A stretch of 64,000 nt of DNA from Salvia splendens. Taxonomy: Eukaryota; Streptophyta; Magnoliopsida; Lamiales; Lamiaceae. A program made the translations under genes and the position numbers. The notes beneath the pieces are model-generated. The model was not told where the DNA came from. It saw nothing but the letters and a program-made list of their open reading frames with translations, and made no database searches. Location: the NCBI RefSeq assembly GCF_004379255.2, contig NC_056049.1, positions 13,128,063-13,192,062 of the forward strand, read 5' to 3'. Below, piece by piece: positions 35,531 to 46,298 of the stretch (position 1 is the stretch's first letter; every line of letters starts with the position of its first letter).

Positions 35531-36997
35531 TGAAGGGGTTCGCAGCGGAAGCGTGCGTTACATATCCGATCACATGAATTTGATCTATGTAGCAGATTAT
35601 TTAGACAAATTCTATTCGCGCAATTTTCACATGTATCATGCTCATAACTTGAATTAAAACATGCTTTAGCATATAAAATCCCTAAAACATGCTTACTACG
35701 GAATTAGCCAATTTACCTCGTTTATTCAATCAAGAATCGATGATGGCTCGCTCCGTCTCCACGTGAAGATCTTCAATACAATACCTCAGATCTTCTGACT
35801 GGTGTCCCGGACTATACGCCGATATTTGTGTGGGCAAATCTCACCAACGTATTAGGACTTGAATAACGAAGACAGAACTCAGCTCACGGAGGAAGGAAAT
35901 TTTCGATTTCTCTCTCTCAAAGGAGTGGAAGAAAATTTGTGAGTGGAAAAAGGTGTGTTTTCTGCCTCCTTTATTCTCCTATTTATATAAGTCACATATT
36001 GGGCCCAGTCAGGGATCTAAGGAAGAATTTGGATCAGGCCTCACCCAATTAGCTTTTTACTAATTAAATTGAACCCACAATTTAATATAAGCTTATATTG
36101 GAATATTACAAGCAGCCACTACAGAAGTAATATTGCACTGCGTTTCCAAATCCGAAATTACAAGTATTCCGGGTTTCCTTTATTCGCGTTCAATTTATTT
36201 CTCGTGCTTAAGATAGAAACATCCATTAATTAATTATTGTCTGCTATGGACTTAATTAATTAACATATTTAATTCTCCAAGAGTGGACTTAGCAATAAAC
36301 TCTTATTTATTATTCATAGAGTAATTAAACTCCAACTAGCTAGGTTCCGAATAATAAAACCTTGTTTCGAGCTCCTCTTGTGGATGTTATCAAACGAGAC
36401 TCTCCTCGCGCACGTTTCAACATAATAGCAATCCTAGCACCTCTAGATAATGATCACCACTACCCAATATACCTGGATCGTTGGGTTACGAAAAACCCGC
36501 ACCTTTGGTAAGTCAAAGTAGTGGATACTCAATATCGTATGCTCAATGCTAACATACATTGATTAAGAAATTAATTATCAAGACCTCGTCTTTCAGTAGA
36601 TAGCATAAAGACTCGTCTTGCTGTTAGATCCTTTCAGTGCTATACCACACCAACGTCATCTTATTTCAATAAGGCTTAGAAATAATCGGACTGACATTGC
36701 AACCTTTCGCGATAGGTAGTCTAGGCCTATCTAGGTTGTGAAATTCTTATTTTTCTTTGTTTAGAACTGACCGTGTTACCTTAAATTGGACGACGCCCAC
36801 GACCGGTCTACTAAAACAAAGACTTAGACTTTGTTACGTTTGCTTATACATTTAAATATGCAATAAACAACCATTAAATGTAAAACATAACAACATTATG
36901 ACAAAAATAATCTGTTGCATTTATTGAAAAATAACCATTAGAGTTTTACAGCATGAAATCACTCGAAAGGTGATTTCTAGTATACAAAACCCTAACA
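35531..36997 (-). repeat. C2 5' LTR (1467 bp)
   Basis: Element strand TGTTAGGGTTTTGTATACTA to CGAACCCCTTCA. It differs from the 3' LTR by scattered substitutions and an 18-bp indel. TATAAATAG lies at 35979-35987 in reverse. Confidence 0.93.
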
Positions 36998-37002
36998 TGA
37001 AC

Positions 37003-37481
37003 CAGGTGTTTGCCTCCATTTTCAAAACGAACGGCAAAGCCTTCAATCTCTAGTCATCCTCGGTTGCCCCTGCTAGCCCCCTCTGCGCCTTACAAATCTT
37101 ACAAAACTCATGAAGGAACTCGTAAGGGCCTTCATAGCTCTTCCCGCAGTACGTAGGCAGAATTGCGATAACATGGGGCTTCACATCACAGGCAGTCTGC
37201 CCCGGGGTGACTACTATAGCTTGCGGTGGTTCTCCCTCGGTATGCCCGTTCAGCATTTCGATCTCTGGATTATCATCTACGTTGGCAACCATCTCTCTTG
37301 GGTTGCCTTCCAACAATGGTATCTCTTCTGGTATTGACCCTTCTATGGTGTATTGCTCCTCGTCACAACTCGAGCCTAAGTCAGACAAAGCCGTCGACAG
37401 GACGGATCGAGTGGTTACGAGTATAGATCCTCGCTGAAGTATCTTCGGTCTCCACTGGTCAGGAGCCAAACTGCTTCTCAT
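37003..37481 (-). pseudogene. G1 gag, N-terminal part
   Basis: Starts MRSSLAPDQWRPKILQRGS at 37481 and ends at the C2 insertion within ALPFVLKMEANTWF, where the frame continues at 23238. The block GPYEFLHEFCKICKAQRGLAG fits the N-terminal half of Athila gag. A TAG stop at about 37048 (after GATEDD) interrupts it. The leader between start codon and primer site is only about 85 bp. Confidence 0.82.
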
Positions 37482-37567
37482 AAACTGAAATAAAAAGAAA
37501 GAGAAAAATTATCCACAATATATACGCCAAAGCATCACACACAATAACAATAAATAACGCCATTCAT

Positions 37568-37584
37568 CCCCGGCAACGGCGCCA
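37568..37584 (-). promoter_or_regulatory. tRNA-Asp primer-binding site of G1
   Basis: Plus strand CCCCGGCAACGGCGCCA matches the tRNA-Asp 3' end exactly; the LTR starts two bases further at 37587. Confidence 0.88.
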
Positions 37585-37586
37585 TT

Positions 37587-39058
37587 TGAAAGAGCAAGTT
37601 TGTGCAGGTATCGTTTCAAGCAAAGGGTGTATCCTACTGATCAGTATGGAAGTCCCTGCTAATCCTGAACCTGGTATCAATAATCCTCAACCAACTTCTA
37701 CTGGCTAGTATAGTGGACGTAAGGGTCGAATCCCACAGAGATGAATGCGTTTTGGGAATTGTGGTGTTAATCTGGAAACGTTTGGTTAGCTACCACGCTT
37801 TGGGTTGAGACTTATCTAGGCTGGAATTTAAGGTGGTACTCTACTGACTAGGAGGCGGGAGAGATGTTAAACAGACGGCTGTGTACGTGTGAGTGGGGGA
37901 CATGATGTTTCAGAAATAAATGTAGAAGGTACGAGTTTACTATAAAAGGCTAAACGGAATATCAGAGGAAAAGATGTAGTTAGGTGACTAGACCTGCAGA
38001 TCTGAAAAGTAACAGCTGAAAAGTAAGGACAAAAGTAAAAAGTTGTTAAAAACGCAAAAGTGGTCCCAAGCTTGGATGGAGATGTTGTCTTCTTCAACAT
38101 AAATCAAATCAGATCAGGAAAACCAAATTCATCACCATAAAAACACAGATTAACAACTTCAAGAACACAGATCTACAATTAAAACTTCAAATCAAAAGAT
38201 CGAACACTGAAACTGCAATTATGCTTACTGGTCAACATGCACGGTGGCAGAAATCACGTAAACTGGGTTTTCACACTTAACTAATTCAGATCCAAAATCT
38301 AACAGCTATCTAGACTTGCAAACTCAGAGAGATTAACTACAAAAGTTAAAACATGTGATTCCACACTGAAAATTACCGTAACAGCTAGATCTAAGCTATC
38401 TAGGCAGAAAGAAACAGATTCAACAGAAAACGATGCTCAAAGACAACTTCATTGCATAAAAGGTGTTTGGATCTAAACGAAATTCTTCAAAAGCAAACGG
38501 AAATTGAAAGTGCAACAGGTCCAACGTGAGAAAACAGAATGCGATTAACTAAGAAAGCAATAAAGATTGTTTGCCACTCCGGGCGATGAAACTGTTGACA
38601 CTGCGAGACACGCTGACTGGAACGAGAGAATGGAACTCCGGTGAACTGATGATCTTCAAGTGACCATGGATGTGGCGAGGAACGAGAATTACGAAGGATA
38701 ATGCTGAAGGAGTGATCTACCGAATAGAGATTACTAACTAAGCGTAGAAGTTAACTAACTAATTGATGATGATTCTCTCTCCAAGTGGCTTCCTTTTATG
38801 GGGAGACCTGCCTTGATTTTTAGGGTAGACTTCAAACATGAAATGACTCTTTTGCCCCTTGCTTGCGACTGATCTTCCCAGCTATCCTTCTTCTCCATCT
38901 CGAGCCTTTTTGGCATGCATACTGGTCAGTATTACACCCTCCTGGCGCCCTTTTCGCCTGAAGTATCCAAAGCTTTGCCTACTGGCTAGAACACTCAACC
39001 TGCACACTTAAGCAACTGTTTTGCAAATATAATTCAATTATGCACATCATACTGACTT
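37587..39058 (-). repeat. G1 5' LTR, outer end deleted
   Basis: Collinear with the 3' LTR (10907-12398) to within about 35 bp of its outer end, where it stops in CATACTGACTT and G3 LTR sequence follows. The TATA box is CATAAAAGG (38792-38800, reverse). The palindromes TACTGATCAGTA (37635-37646) and TACTGGTCAGTA (38930-38941) are kept. Confidence 0.9.
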
Positions 39059-39059
39059 G

Positions 39060-40496
39060 TAAACTCAATCAAAATCGCATAATTATCAAAGCGCTCATGC
39101 AAACACACTTTCCCACCGATTAATTTTGTGATCTATCATTCCTACACTCATTATATGCATGTAGGGTTCAAGAACAAGGATTATATGAAAAGATTGAGGG
39201 AAAGTGAATCAAATATACCTTTCTTGATGAAAACGAATCGGTACAAACAAGAATTGATGCGATTCGTCGGAGGCTCTTGAAAATAAACTTCAACGGATGC
39301 AAGAACAAGGATTGAAGGAGAGTTTTTGGAGAGAATGTGGAGAGGGGGAGGAGGCGTGTGGGAGAGGGAGAAAGGAGAGTGGCAAAATTTTGAGGGAATG
39401 GAGGCTAGGGTTTAGTTTATGTGATTATATAGTCCTAGGTTTAATCCCACAAAATTAATTAATTGTGGAGGAATAAAATAGAGGCCAATAATTAAAATTC
39501 TCACAATTAAAAGAAGCATATTTTTTGAAAATTATGGCTAAAAATTTAACAAGGAATTATTTGATATTTACTTGGAGAGAAATAGATCCACAATTTAGGA
39601 AATAAAATAATGAATATTCCATAAATAAGGGAACAAAATAAATTAAATTTCCAAGTAGGAAAAATAAGGTAGGGGCTGAAAATTTAAGAGGAATTGCAAA
39701 AGGGAATTATTTAAAACCTCAATTAAATAGAATAGGATTTAAATTTGGTAATTTCTTTATAGGAAAAAGGCTCCCATAAAATAGGTAACAATAAATAAAT
39801 TCCCACAAGGAAAAAAATAATAGCATGGGGCGTGTGATATGGAGGGTGCAACACAAGGAAATATACACATCCCCAATTAATTTGGCTTAGGTATTAATTT
39901 GAATAAAAGGGTCTCACAAAAAGGAAACAATAAATTCTACTCTACAAAATAATGAGGGGGCTGAAAATAATTAGGCTTAACTAGCCAAGGAATGATTTCA
40001 AATCTTTATTTAATTTGGGTGAAGAAATAAAATATGACATGATTTAATTGGATTTAATTCAAAAGAAGGGAGTCAACAAAGCACCAATTAAATCAAAGAA
40101 AATAATTCATCATAATATTTTAAATAGGGGATTTTCGAAACTCCCAAGGATAATAGGCTAGAGTTCGAATTTCATGTAGTGCAATTTAGGGATCATTTGG
40201 TTTGGATTTAATTTGGATAAATATCTCAAAACAATTAATTAAATCCAAGAAATGAAATACTATTTCAATAATTAGGAAGGGCCGAAAATTCCAATGAATT
40301 GGCTCGAGAAAAATAAATGCATGATCCTATTAATTATTTTCCCACATTGGAAAAATATAAAATATCAAGCACTTCATTCCACATCACTCACGATAATTAT
40401 TTCACGCAATTCACTTAATCACATAGAAACAAAAATTTCATAATTGAAATTTCAAATAAACATATAAAAAGAGTCACAAAAATTTGGGATGTTACA
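39060..40496 (-). repeat. G3 3' LTR, truncated (1437 bp)
   Basis: Collinear with 48298-49721 of the 5' LTR with some substitutions and small indels. About 2 kb of the far (U5-side) part is missing. Reverse TATA-like ATTATATAG at 39424-39432. The element-side boundary TGTAACATCC follows the purine tract AGAGGGGAAGGA. Confidence 0.88.
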
Positions 40497-40540
40497 TCCT
40501 TCCCCTCTAAACAGAAATTTCGTCCCGAAATTTGATCGTC

Positions 40541-41937
40541 TCACATAAATAACTCGGGAAACTTTTCTTTCATTTTATCTTTTAACTCCCACGTGGCTTC
40601 CTCGGGATCATGGTGCTTCCACAACACCTTCACGGACGCTATCGATTTGTTTCGTAACTCTTGTACCTTCCGATCTAGGATTGCCTCGGCCTTTCCTCAT
40701 AGCTCATGTCGGAGGTCAAGACCACTTCCTCTTGATGAATTACATGTTTGGGGTCGAACACGTATTTGCACAACTGTGACACATGGAACACGTTGTGCAC
40801 GTTCCCAAAGCTGGGAGGTAACACCAATCGATACGCTAAAGGACCTACTTCATCGATAATCTCGTACGGTCCTACAAAACGCGGTTTCAGCTTGCCTTTC
40901 ACTCCAAACCTCACAACTCCTCTCGTCGGGGATACCTTCAAGAACACTTTGTCACCAACGTTGAATTTGATTTCCGTTCGACGCACGTCAGCATACGACT
41001 TCTGCCTATCTTGAGCTTCCTTGATCCTTGCGCGGATTTGATGCACAATTTCGGTCATCTTCTTTATAGCGTCGGGTCCTAACATCTTCCTCTCGCCAAC
41101 TTCATCCCAATAAAGTGGGGATTGACACTTTCTGTCATACAAGGCTTCATACGGAGCCATATCGATCGTCGCTTGGTAGGTATTGTTGTAGGCGAATTCA
41201 ACCAACGGTAGAACAGTTTCCCAACTTTCCCCTCGATCTAAGACAACGGCTCGCAACATATCCTCAAGTGTTTGAATCGTCCTCTCTGATTACCCGTCCG
41301 ATTGCGGGTGATAAGCAGTGCTGAAGTTTAGTTGCGTGCCCAATTCACGTTGTAAGCTCATCCAAAACTTCGATGTGAACTTCGTATCACGGTCGGACAT
41401 GATAGTCTTTGGCACCCCATGCAAACGCACAATCTCATTCACGTACAGTGTTGCTAACTTGTCCGCGCCATAAGTAATTCGAATTGGTAAAAAGTGCGCG
41501 CTCTTCGTTAGTCGATCGATGATCACCCAAATCGCAGTGTTGCCCTTCTGTGACTTCGGCAAACCCGTCACGAAATCCATAGCTAGATGCTCCCAATTCC
41601 ATTCGGGAATTTTGAGTGGTTGCAACTTCCCATATGGCCATTGGTGTAAGGCCTTCACTTGTTGGCATGTTAGACATCGTTCCACATATGACGCTACGTC
41701 CCCCTTCATTCGATTCCACCAAAAACGTTGCTTCAAATCCCGATACATCTTCGTGCTTCCGGGGTGTGCAGTGTAAGGCGTATCGTGCGCGTCACTCAAA
41801 ATCTCATCCTTTAGCGTCTCATCGCTCGATGCACACAATCGTCCATCATACGTTAAGGCATTATCCGCATCCTCACGGTAATGATCAAGCTTCTCGGCTC
41901 TCACCTTCGCACGTAATTCTTCCAGCTTCTCATCACG
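40541..41937 (-). pseudogene. G3 integrase with C-terminal chromodomain
   Basis: Integrase zinc-binding segment (TAHPGSTKMYRDL...RCLTCQQVK), core with MDFVTGLPKS, MSDRDTKF and the glutamate of SERT, then a GPY/F-type module (LKPRFVGPYEIIDEVGPLAYRL). After a frameshift near 40690 the other frame reads ILDRKVQELRNKSI followed by VLWKHHDPEEATWE, the core of a chromodomain, to the stop at 40541. Chromodomains of this class bind methylated histone H3 and guide integration to heterochromatin. Stops: TGA at 41938 (before this segment) and CAA to TAA at 41287-41289, inside the catalytic E region. Confidence 0.88.
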
Positions 41938-43443
41938 TCACTGAGCTTCTATGAGCTTGGTTCTCAAATCTGGCTCAATCACTAGTGTCGCCAATCTTGC
42001 TTCTACTGTCTCGGACGCTTTCACTATTTCCAATCTTATCTTGTCGAACTCGTGAATCAATGCTTCCTCTAGCGTTAGGACATAAGTTAATTGCGATTGG
42101 TTCTTCCTACTCAAAGCATCGACTACTACGTTCGCCTTGCCCGGGTGATAGTGAACACCACAGTCATAGTCTTTCACAATCTCTAACCAACGTCATTGTC
42201 GCATGTTTAGCTCCTTCTGCTCGAAGAAGTACTTGAGACTCTTGTGATCCGTATAGATTTCGCATCTCACTCCATAGAGATGGTGTCTCCAAATCTTTAG
42301 TGCATGCACCACAGCTGCTAACTCCAAATCATGAGTCGGAAAATTCAATTCATTCGGCCTCAACTGTCGGGAAGCGTATGCTATCACTTTCCCGTCTTGC
42401 ATCAACACGCAAACAAGTCCTACCTTCGATGCATCGGTATAGACGGCGAAGTCCTTGTTGGCTGCCGGTACGGCTAGAACAGGTGTTGTAGTCAATTTCT
42501 CTTTCAACAGTTGGAAACTCGCCTCGCACTCCGGCGTCCAAACCACTTTGACTCCTTTCTTCAACAGTTGTGTCATTGGTCTCGCGATTTTAGAGAATCC
42601 TTCAATGAAACGTCGATAGTATCCTGCCAATCCCAAGAAACTGCGGATTTCACTCGGCGTTTTCGACGATTTCCAATTCTGCACGGCCTCGACCTTTGCT
42701 GGGTCTACTTGAATCCCATTTGCCGTCACGATATGACCAAGAAAGTTCACTCGAGTCAACCAAAACTCACACTTACTAAACTTGGCATAAAGTTTTTCCT
42801 TTCGTAGCGTTTCCAACACTGTTTGTAGATGCCATCCATGTTCCTCCTCATTCTTCGAGTGTACTAAGACATCGTCGATGAAGACTAACACGAACTTGTC
42901 GAGATACTCATGAAAAACTCAGTTCATCAAGTCCATGAAGACAGCCGGGGCGTTGGTCAGCCCAAATGGCATCACGACGAATTCATAATGGCCATAACGA
43001 GTGCGAAAAGCCGTCTTAGGCACATCCTCTCGTCGGACCTTTAGTTGATGGTACCCTGATCTCAAATCCATTTTTGAGAATACGCCCGCTCCTCGAAGTT
43101 GGTCGAACAAATCATTAATCCTCTCACGATAGTCGATGCACATCCTCATCGTTCCATCCTTCTTCTTAACGAACAACACTGGCGCTCCCCACGGTGACAC
43201 ACTGGGTTGAATAAAACCCAAGTCTAACAGTTCTTGCAACTGTATCTTCAACTTGGCCAACTCCTTAGGGGCCATTCGGTATGGTGCCTTTGATACTGGC
43301 GCAGACCCTGGTTCCAAATCAATAGTGAACTCTAATTGTCTGTCGGGTGGCGGTCCAGGCAAAGCTTCGGGAAACAACTCAGGATATTCTCGTACTACTG
43401 CCACGTCTTCCACTTTCAAATCCTTCTTTTCCTCTCCGTTCAA
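41938..43443 (-). pseudogene. G3 reverse transcriptase and RNase H
   Basis: RT blocks: [70 protein letters not shown] and catalytic FIDDVLVHS. In [14 protein letters not shown] the segment of about 13 residues that normally joins the two halves is missing in frame, which should disable the fold. RNase H has [32 protein letters not shown] and [11 protein letters not shown], then [15 protein letters not shown]. Stops at about 42917 and 42190 are CGA to TGA; the frame is otherwise kept. Confidence 0.9.
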
Positions 43444-43520
43444 GTATACAAGATACGCCGGTCACCCTTTTCTTATCATCGTGGTTGCTTGCAAAACGGA
43501 GATTATGGAGGTTCGTCGGT

Positions 43521-44853
43521 TCATGGAGATCCCATATAAGATAGTCGCCTCTTTCCCGGGGCTTGAAACGAAATCTGTCTATCTTTACAGTGAATCGTCG
43601 CGTGGTTCTCGGTAAGCCAATCCATTCCCAAAATTACGTCTACGTTCTCCAAAGGTATGACGTGCAAAAGTTGGGCCACTACTCCTAGTTCTCCTAACAC
43701 AAACTCTATGCTCGAGCAAGTTCTCACAATATCAATCAAACCTCCAACCGGTGAAGACATATTCAATTTCGGTTCAAGCTTAGCATTAGGGAGTTCTAAG
43801 GCATTCACACATGACATCGAAATAAAAGAATGTGAAGCACCCATATCAAACAGCATGATAATAGGTAGTTGTTGGAGCTTTCCCATACCTGCCAAATTCT
43901 CCTTGCCCTTGTTAGCTTGTTGCTCCTGCACTTGATTTCCTTTCAGTGCATACGCCCTTGCTTGTTGTGGGGCCACTTGTCGGATCGGTTGTGGCTGTTG
44001 CGGTTGCCTCTGTCCTTGCCCAATCTTCGCTCCACCTTTGTTGTTATTTGGGCACTCTCGAGACATGTGCCCATTTCCACCACAGGCATAGCACTGAATG
44101 CCTCCAACTCTGCATTCCCCAACTTGATACTTGGAACACCGATTACAGTAGGGTGTTCTCTGTGGGTTTCCCCTCTGATGTGGCACAACTTGGCGGCCAT
44201 GGTTCTCGGATGCCGAAAAGTGGAAAAACACCACTTGTTGTAAGAAGGAGCTCGGTTTCCCCCCCCCCACTTCCTCTTGTCTCTATAGTTCGATGGGGGT
44301 GCAGGTGGTGTAGGATGTATCACCCTCTCGTTCTTGGGCAGTGCTTCCTCCACATCTAAGGCGCAACCCAACACCTCGGAATAAGGAATTCCCCTACGGC
44401 TGGCCACAACTGCCCTTATCTCGGGTCTAAGGCTAGAACGAAACTTCTCCGCCATCTTCTCGTCTGTGTCTACCAATTCTGGCGCATACGGGGTCATCGC
44501 ACATAGAGCGCGGTCGTACTCCGTGACCATCATGTTTCCTTGTTTTAAGGTGTGGAACTCCACTACTTTCGTTCACCGATAACTCATGGGAGCATACTTG
44601 TTGTACACTTCTTCTTTAAACTCTTCCCAAGTAAGTGCCTCACGGCGAGCGGGGTCCATGGTCCTCCTCTTCGTTTCCCACCAAAAATCAGCGGGTCCTG
44701 TCAGTTGATAAGTCACGCAGGCCAGACGTTCCCTATCAGTGCATCCCATAAAGTCAAAGATACGCTCAAGGTCGCGTACCCATTCCTCCGCCTTCGGGGG
44801 CTCTCCCAACCCATCAAATTGTTTTCCACTCTTGGACTACGTCTTGGTGGCAT
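43521..44853 (-). pseudogene. G3 gag and protease
   Basis: Start at 44853 (MPPRRSPRVE). A 1-base loss follows near 44820, then the Retrotrans_gag domain: PPKAEEWVRDLERIFDFMGC, GPADFWWETKRR, TWEEFKEEVYNKYAPMSYR, a TGA at 44571, then KQGNMMVTEYDRALCAMTPY. A second frame change falls at the 10-C run at 44259-44268. The CCHC knuckle CYACGGNGHMSRECP lies at about 44048-44093. Protease reads LFDMGASHSFIS (43839-43847 region) where DSG or DTG is expected, so its active site is altered, then VILGMDWL. Confidence 0.88.
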
Positions 44854-45084
44854 ATTGATCTAAAACACAAGTTAACATCGTTGTGAGTAATCGTTGATAT
44901 CAAAACACCAGTTCTTCGAATTCATGCACGCGTACAAAACGATACAACACAAGTACGTAAAGTTATGCGAAAAGTGAACTTCCATAGATAACGTGGAAAG
45001 GAAAGTCAAAACATTCGTTTGGGAACAAAAGCAAAAGTACTACTTCCATCGTCTTAACAACTTAAAAAAAGAAAAAAAAAACAT
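44854..45084 (-). other. Spacer between G3 upstream ORF and gag
   Basis: 231 bp without an ORF on the element strand, with an A/T homopolymer near 45063-45081. If the upstream ORF is translated from the same RNA, gag would need re-initiation, an IRES-like feature or splicing; nothing here shows which. Confidence 0.5.
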
Positions 45085-45692
45085 TCATCTATCTATCGTT
45101 ATATTCTTCCTCTTCTGGGTCCTCTTCCTCCTCTGGGTCCTTTCCTCTTCTGAATTATCCCTTCCGAGATACTCGTCAATCATACGAAGGGCTTCGTCAT
45201 CGTCCATCATATCGTCTACATAATCACCCTCGAAGCCCGGAATCATCCCTACTGGTGCCATGGCTTCACCTTCCGTCGCGGGTTTAACATCAATCATGGG
45301 CTTTTCTTCCAAAACTACCTCGTCCTTCTTATCTTCTGCCGACGGTGGTTGTTCAGAACGAGAGTCGATCAGAGCACACTGTAAGGCTTTCAGAAAACCT
45401 TTCATGTCGCCATCCATCACCTTATTTCGTGGTTCATACCACGTAAACCGACTGGCCGTTGCTTCCATCCAAGAGTTCCAACCCTCGGGCATCAACTCGA
45501 CCAGTCGCTTTATGCCACTAAAGGACGATGCGTGATACCCGCGGACTTGTGCCGCAGGGTTTCGAAATGGGCAACGACCTCTCTTAAAGGTTTTCCTTCT
45601 TCTCTCTCGTAGTGGCGGTAATCGTCTATTGTTTGTCGCATTCTGGCGCTATATTGACTGCTCTTAAGCGCGGTTTGTTTAGTTCGTGCCAT
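45085..45692 (-). pseudogene. G3 upstream ORF with histone H3-like N-terminus
   Basis: About 200 codons on the element strand between the primer site and gag, separate from gag. It starts MARTKQTALKSSQYSARMRQ at 45692: after loss of Met, residues 1-7, 9 and 10 equal the histone H3 tail ARTKQTARKS, including the K4 and K9 positions; similarity ends there. Next come YRHYEREEGKPLREVVAHF, then after a 1-base frame change near 45525 the block ELMPEGWNSWMEATASRF, an acidic stretch (DYVDDMMDDDEALRMIDEYL) and a basic end RRKRTQKRKN that could be a nuclear signal. I recognise no domain. The start codon context (GTAGATGGC) is acceptable for plants. Only the frame change prevents a full reading. Alternatives: a chance N-terminus, or a 5' part of an ancestral longer gag. 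Confidence 0.6.
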
Positions 45693-46282
45693 CTACGCGA
45701 AAACGAAAGTTTCTTTTTCAAAACGCATTTTATAACATTGTTTGTTTACAATAGTCCCTATGTTTGTCACGTAGTTTGATGTTTAATATTATTTTACGGC
45801 TTCATATCTTTTCATGCTAACGTCGTGGTATTCTCGCACATGATACACATCTAAAAACATTACTAAGTTCATGCTCATCCAAAATCATAACATATCAATA
45901 TCACTTTCATACATACAACACATGTTTTAATTATCATGCCAATCATACTTGTATTCCACGAAATCATGCTATTACAACATCATATTTACGCACTTAACAT
46001 ATGATTAAGCTATCATAGCAATCATGCTCACATAGTCATCCCATTACAACTCATCCTCATTCATATCGTTCATTCACATGTATAAACTTGTCAATCGTCA
46101 TATCATATCATCATCCATTCCATGCATCTATCTCACATGCCTTCAACAAATAAAACATACCTCACTTTCATTGGTTGAGCGTGATGCTGTGGATGTTGAG
46201 CCTTCATGACACTTCTGGTCAATAAGGATTCACTAATCTAGACTTAAGACAAAAGAAGACTCTCGGACCAGAGCGAACACTA
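45693..46282 (-). other. G3 leader
   Basis: 590 bp between the primer site and the upstream ORF, AT-rich with no ORF worth naming. CATATCAT-like stretches are frequent. No further structure seen. Confidence 0.6.
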
Positions 46283-46295
46283 TGCTCTGATACCA
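46283..46295 (-). promoter_or_regulatory. Initiator tRNA-Met primer site of G3
   Basis: Element strand TGGTATCAGAGCA, three bases from the LTR end (TGTCACGACC in reverse at 46299). Confidence 0.88.
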
Positions 46296-46298
46296 CTC

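Larger units (their letters stand above)
23239..36997 (-). mobile_element. Ty1/copia element C2 inserted in G1 gag, itself split by G2
   Basis: TGAAC flanks both ends (23234-23238 and 36998-37002), so this is one clean insertion into the G1 gag codons around NTWFM. LTRs are 23239-24686 (3') and 35531-36997 (5'). Without G2 it is about 8.5 kb, near the size expected from C3. Coding parts on the minus strand run gag-PR-IN (33966-31383), G2, then RT-RNase H (26128-24758). Most stops correspond to C-to-T changes on the coding strand. Confidence 0.93.
10907..39058 (-). mobile_element. Athila-lineage Ty3/gypsy element G1, split by C2
   Basis: Features of Athila: tRNA-Asp primer site, protease with DLGAS, RT block RKDHFPLPFIDQMLERLAG, gypsy order RT-RNase H-integrase, and an extra ORF downstream of integrase. 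On the minus strand the order is 5' LTR (37587-39058, outer end lost), primer site, gag N-terminus, C2 insertion, gag C-terminus, pol, extra ORF, 3' noncoding region, 3' LTR (10907-12398). The copia insertion has the duplication TGAAC. Without C2 the element is about 14.4 kb. All coding parts have stops or frameshifts. The target duplication of G1 itself (ACCAC at 10902-10906) cannot be confirmed because the right flank is deleted. Confidence 0.88.

Noticed and set aside
45510..45692. Captured histone H3 gene
   Set aside because: Similarity covers only the first ten residues; the TGGKAPRKQLATK continuation of H3 is absent, so this is mimicry or chance and not a gene copy.
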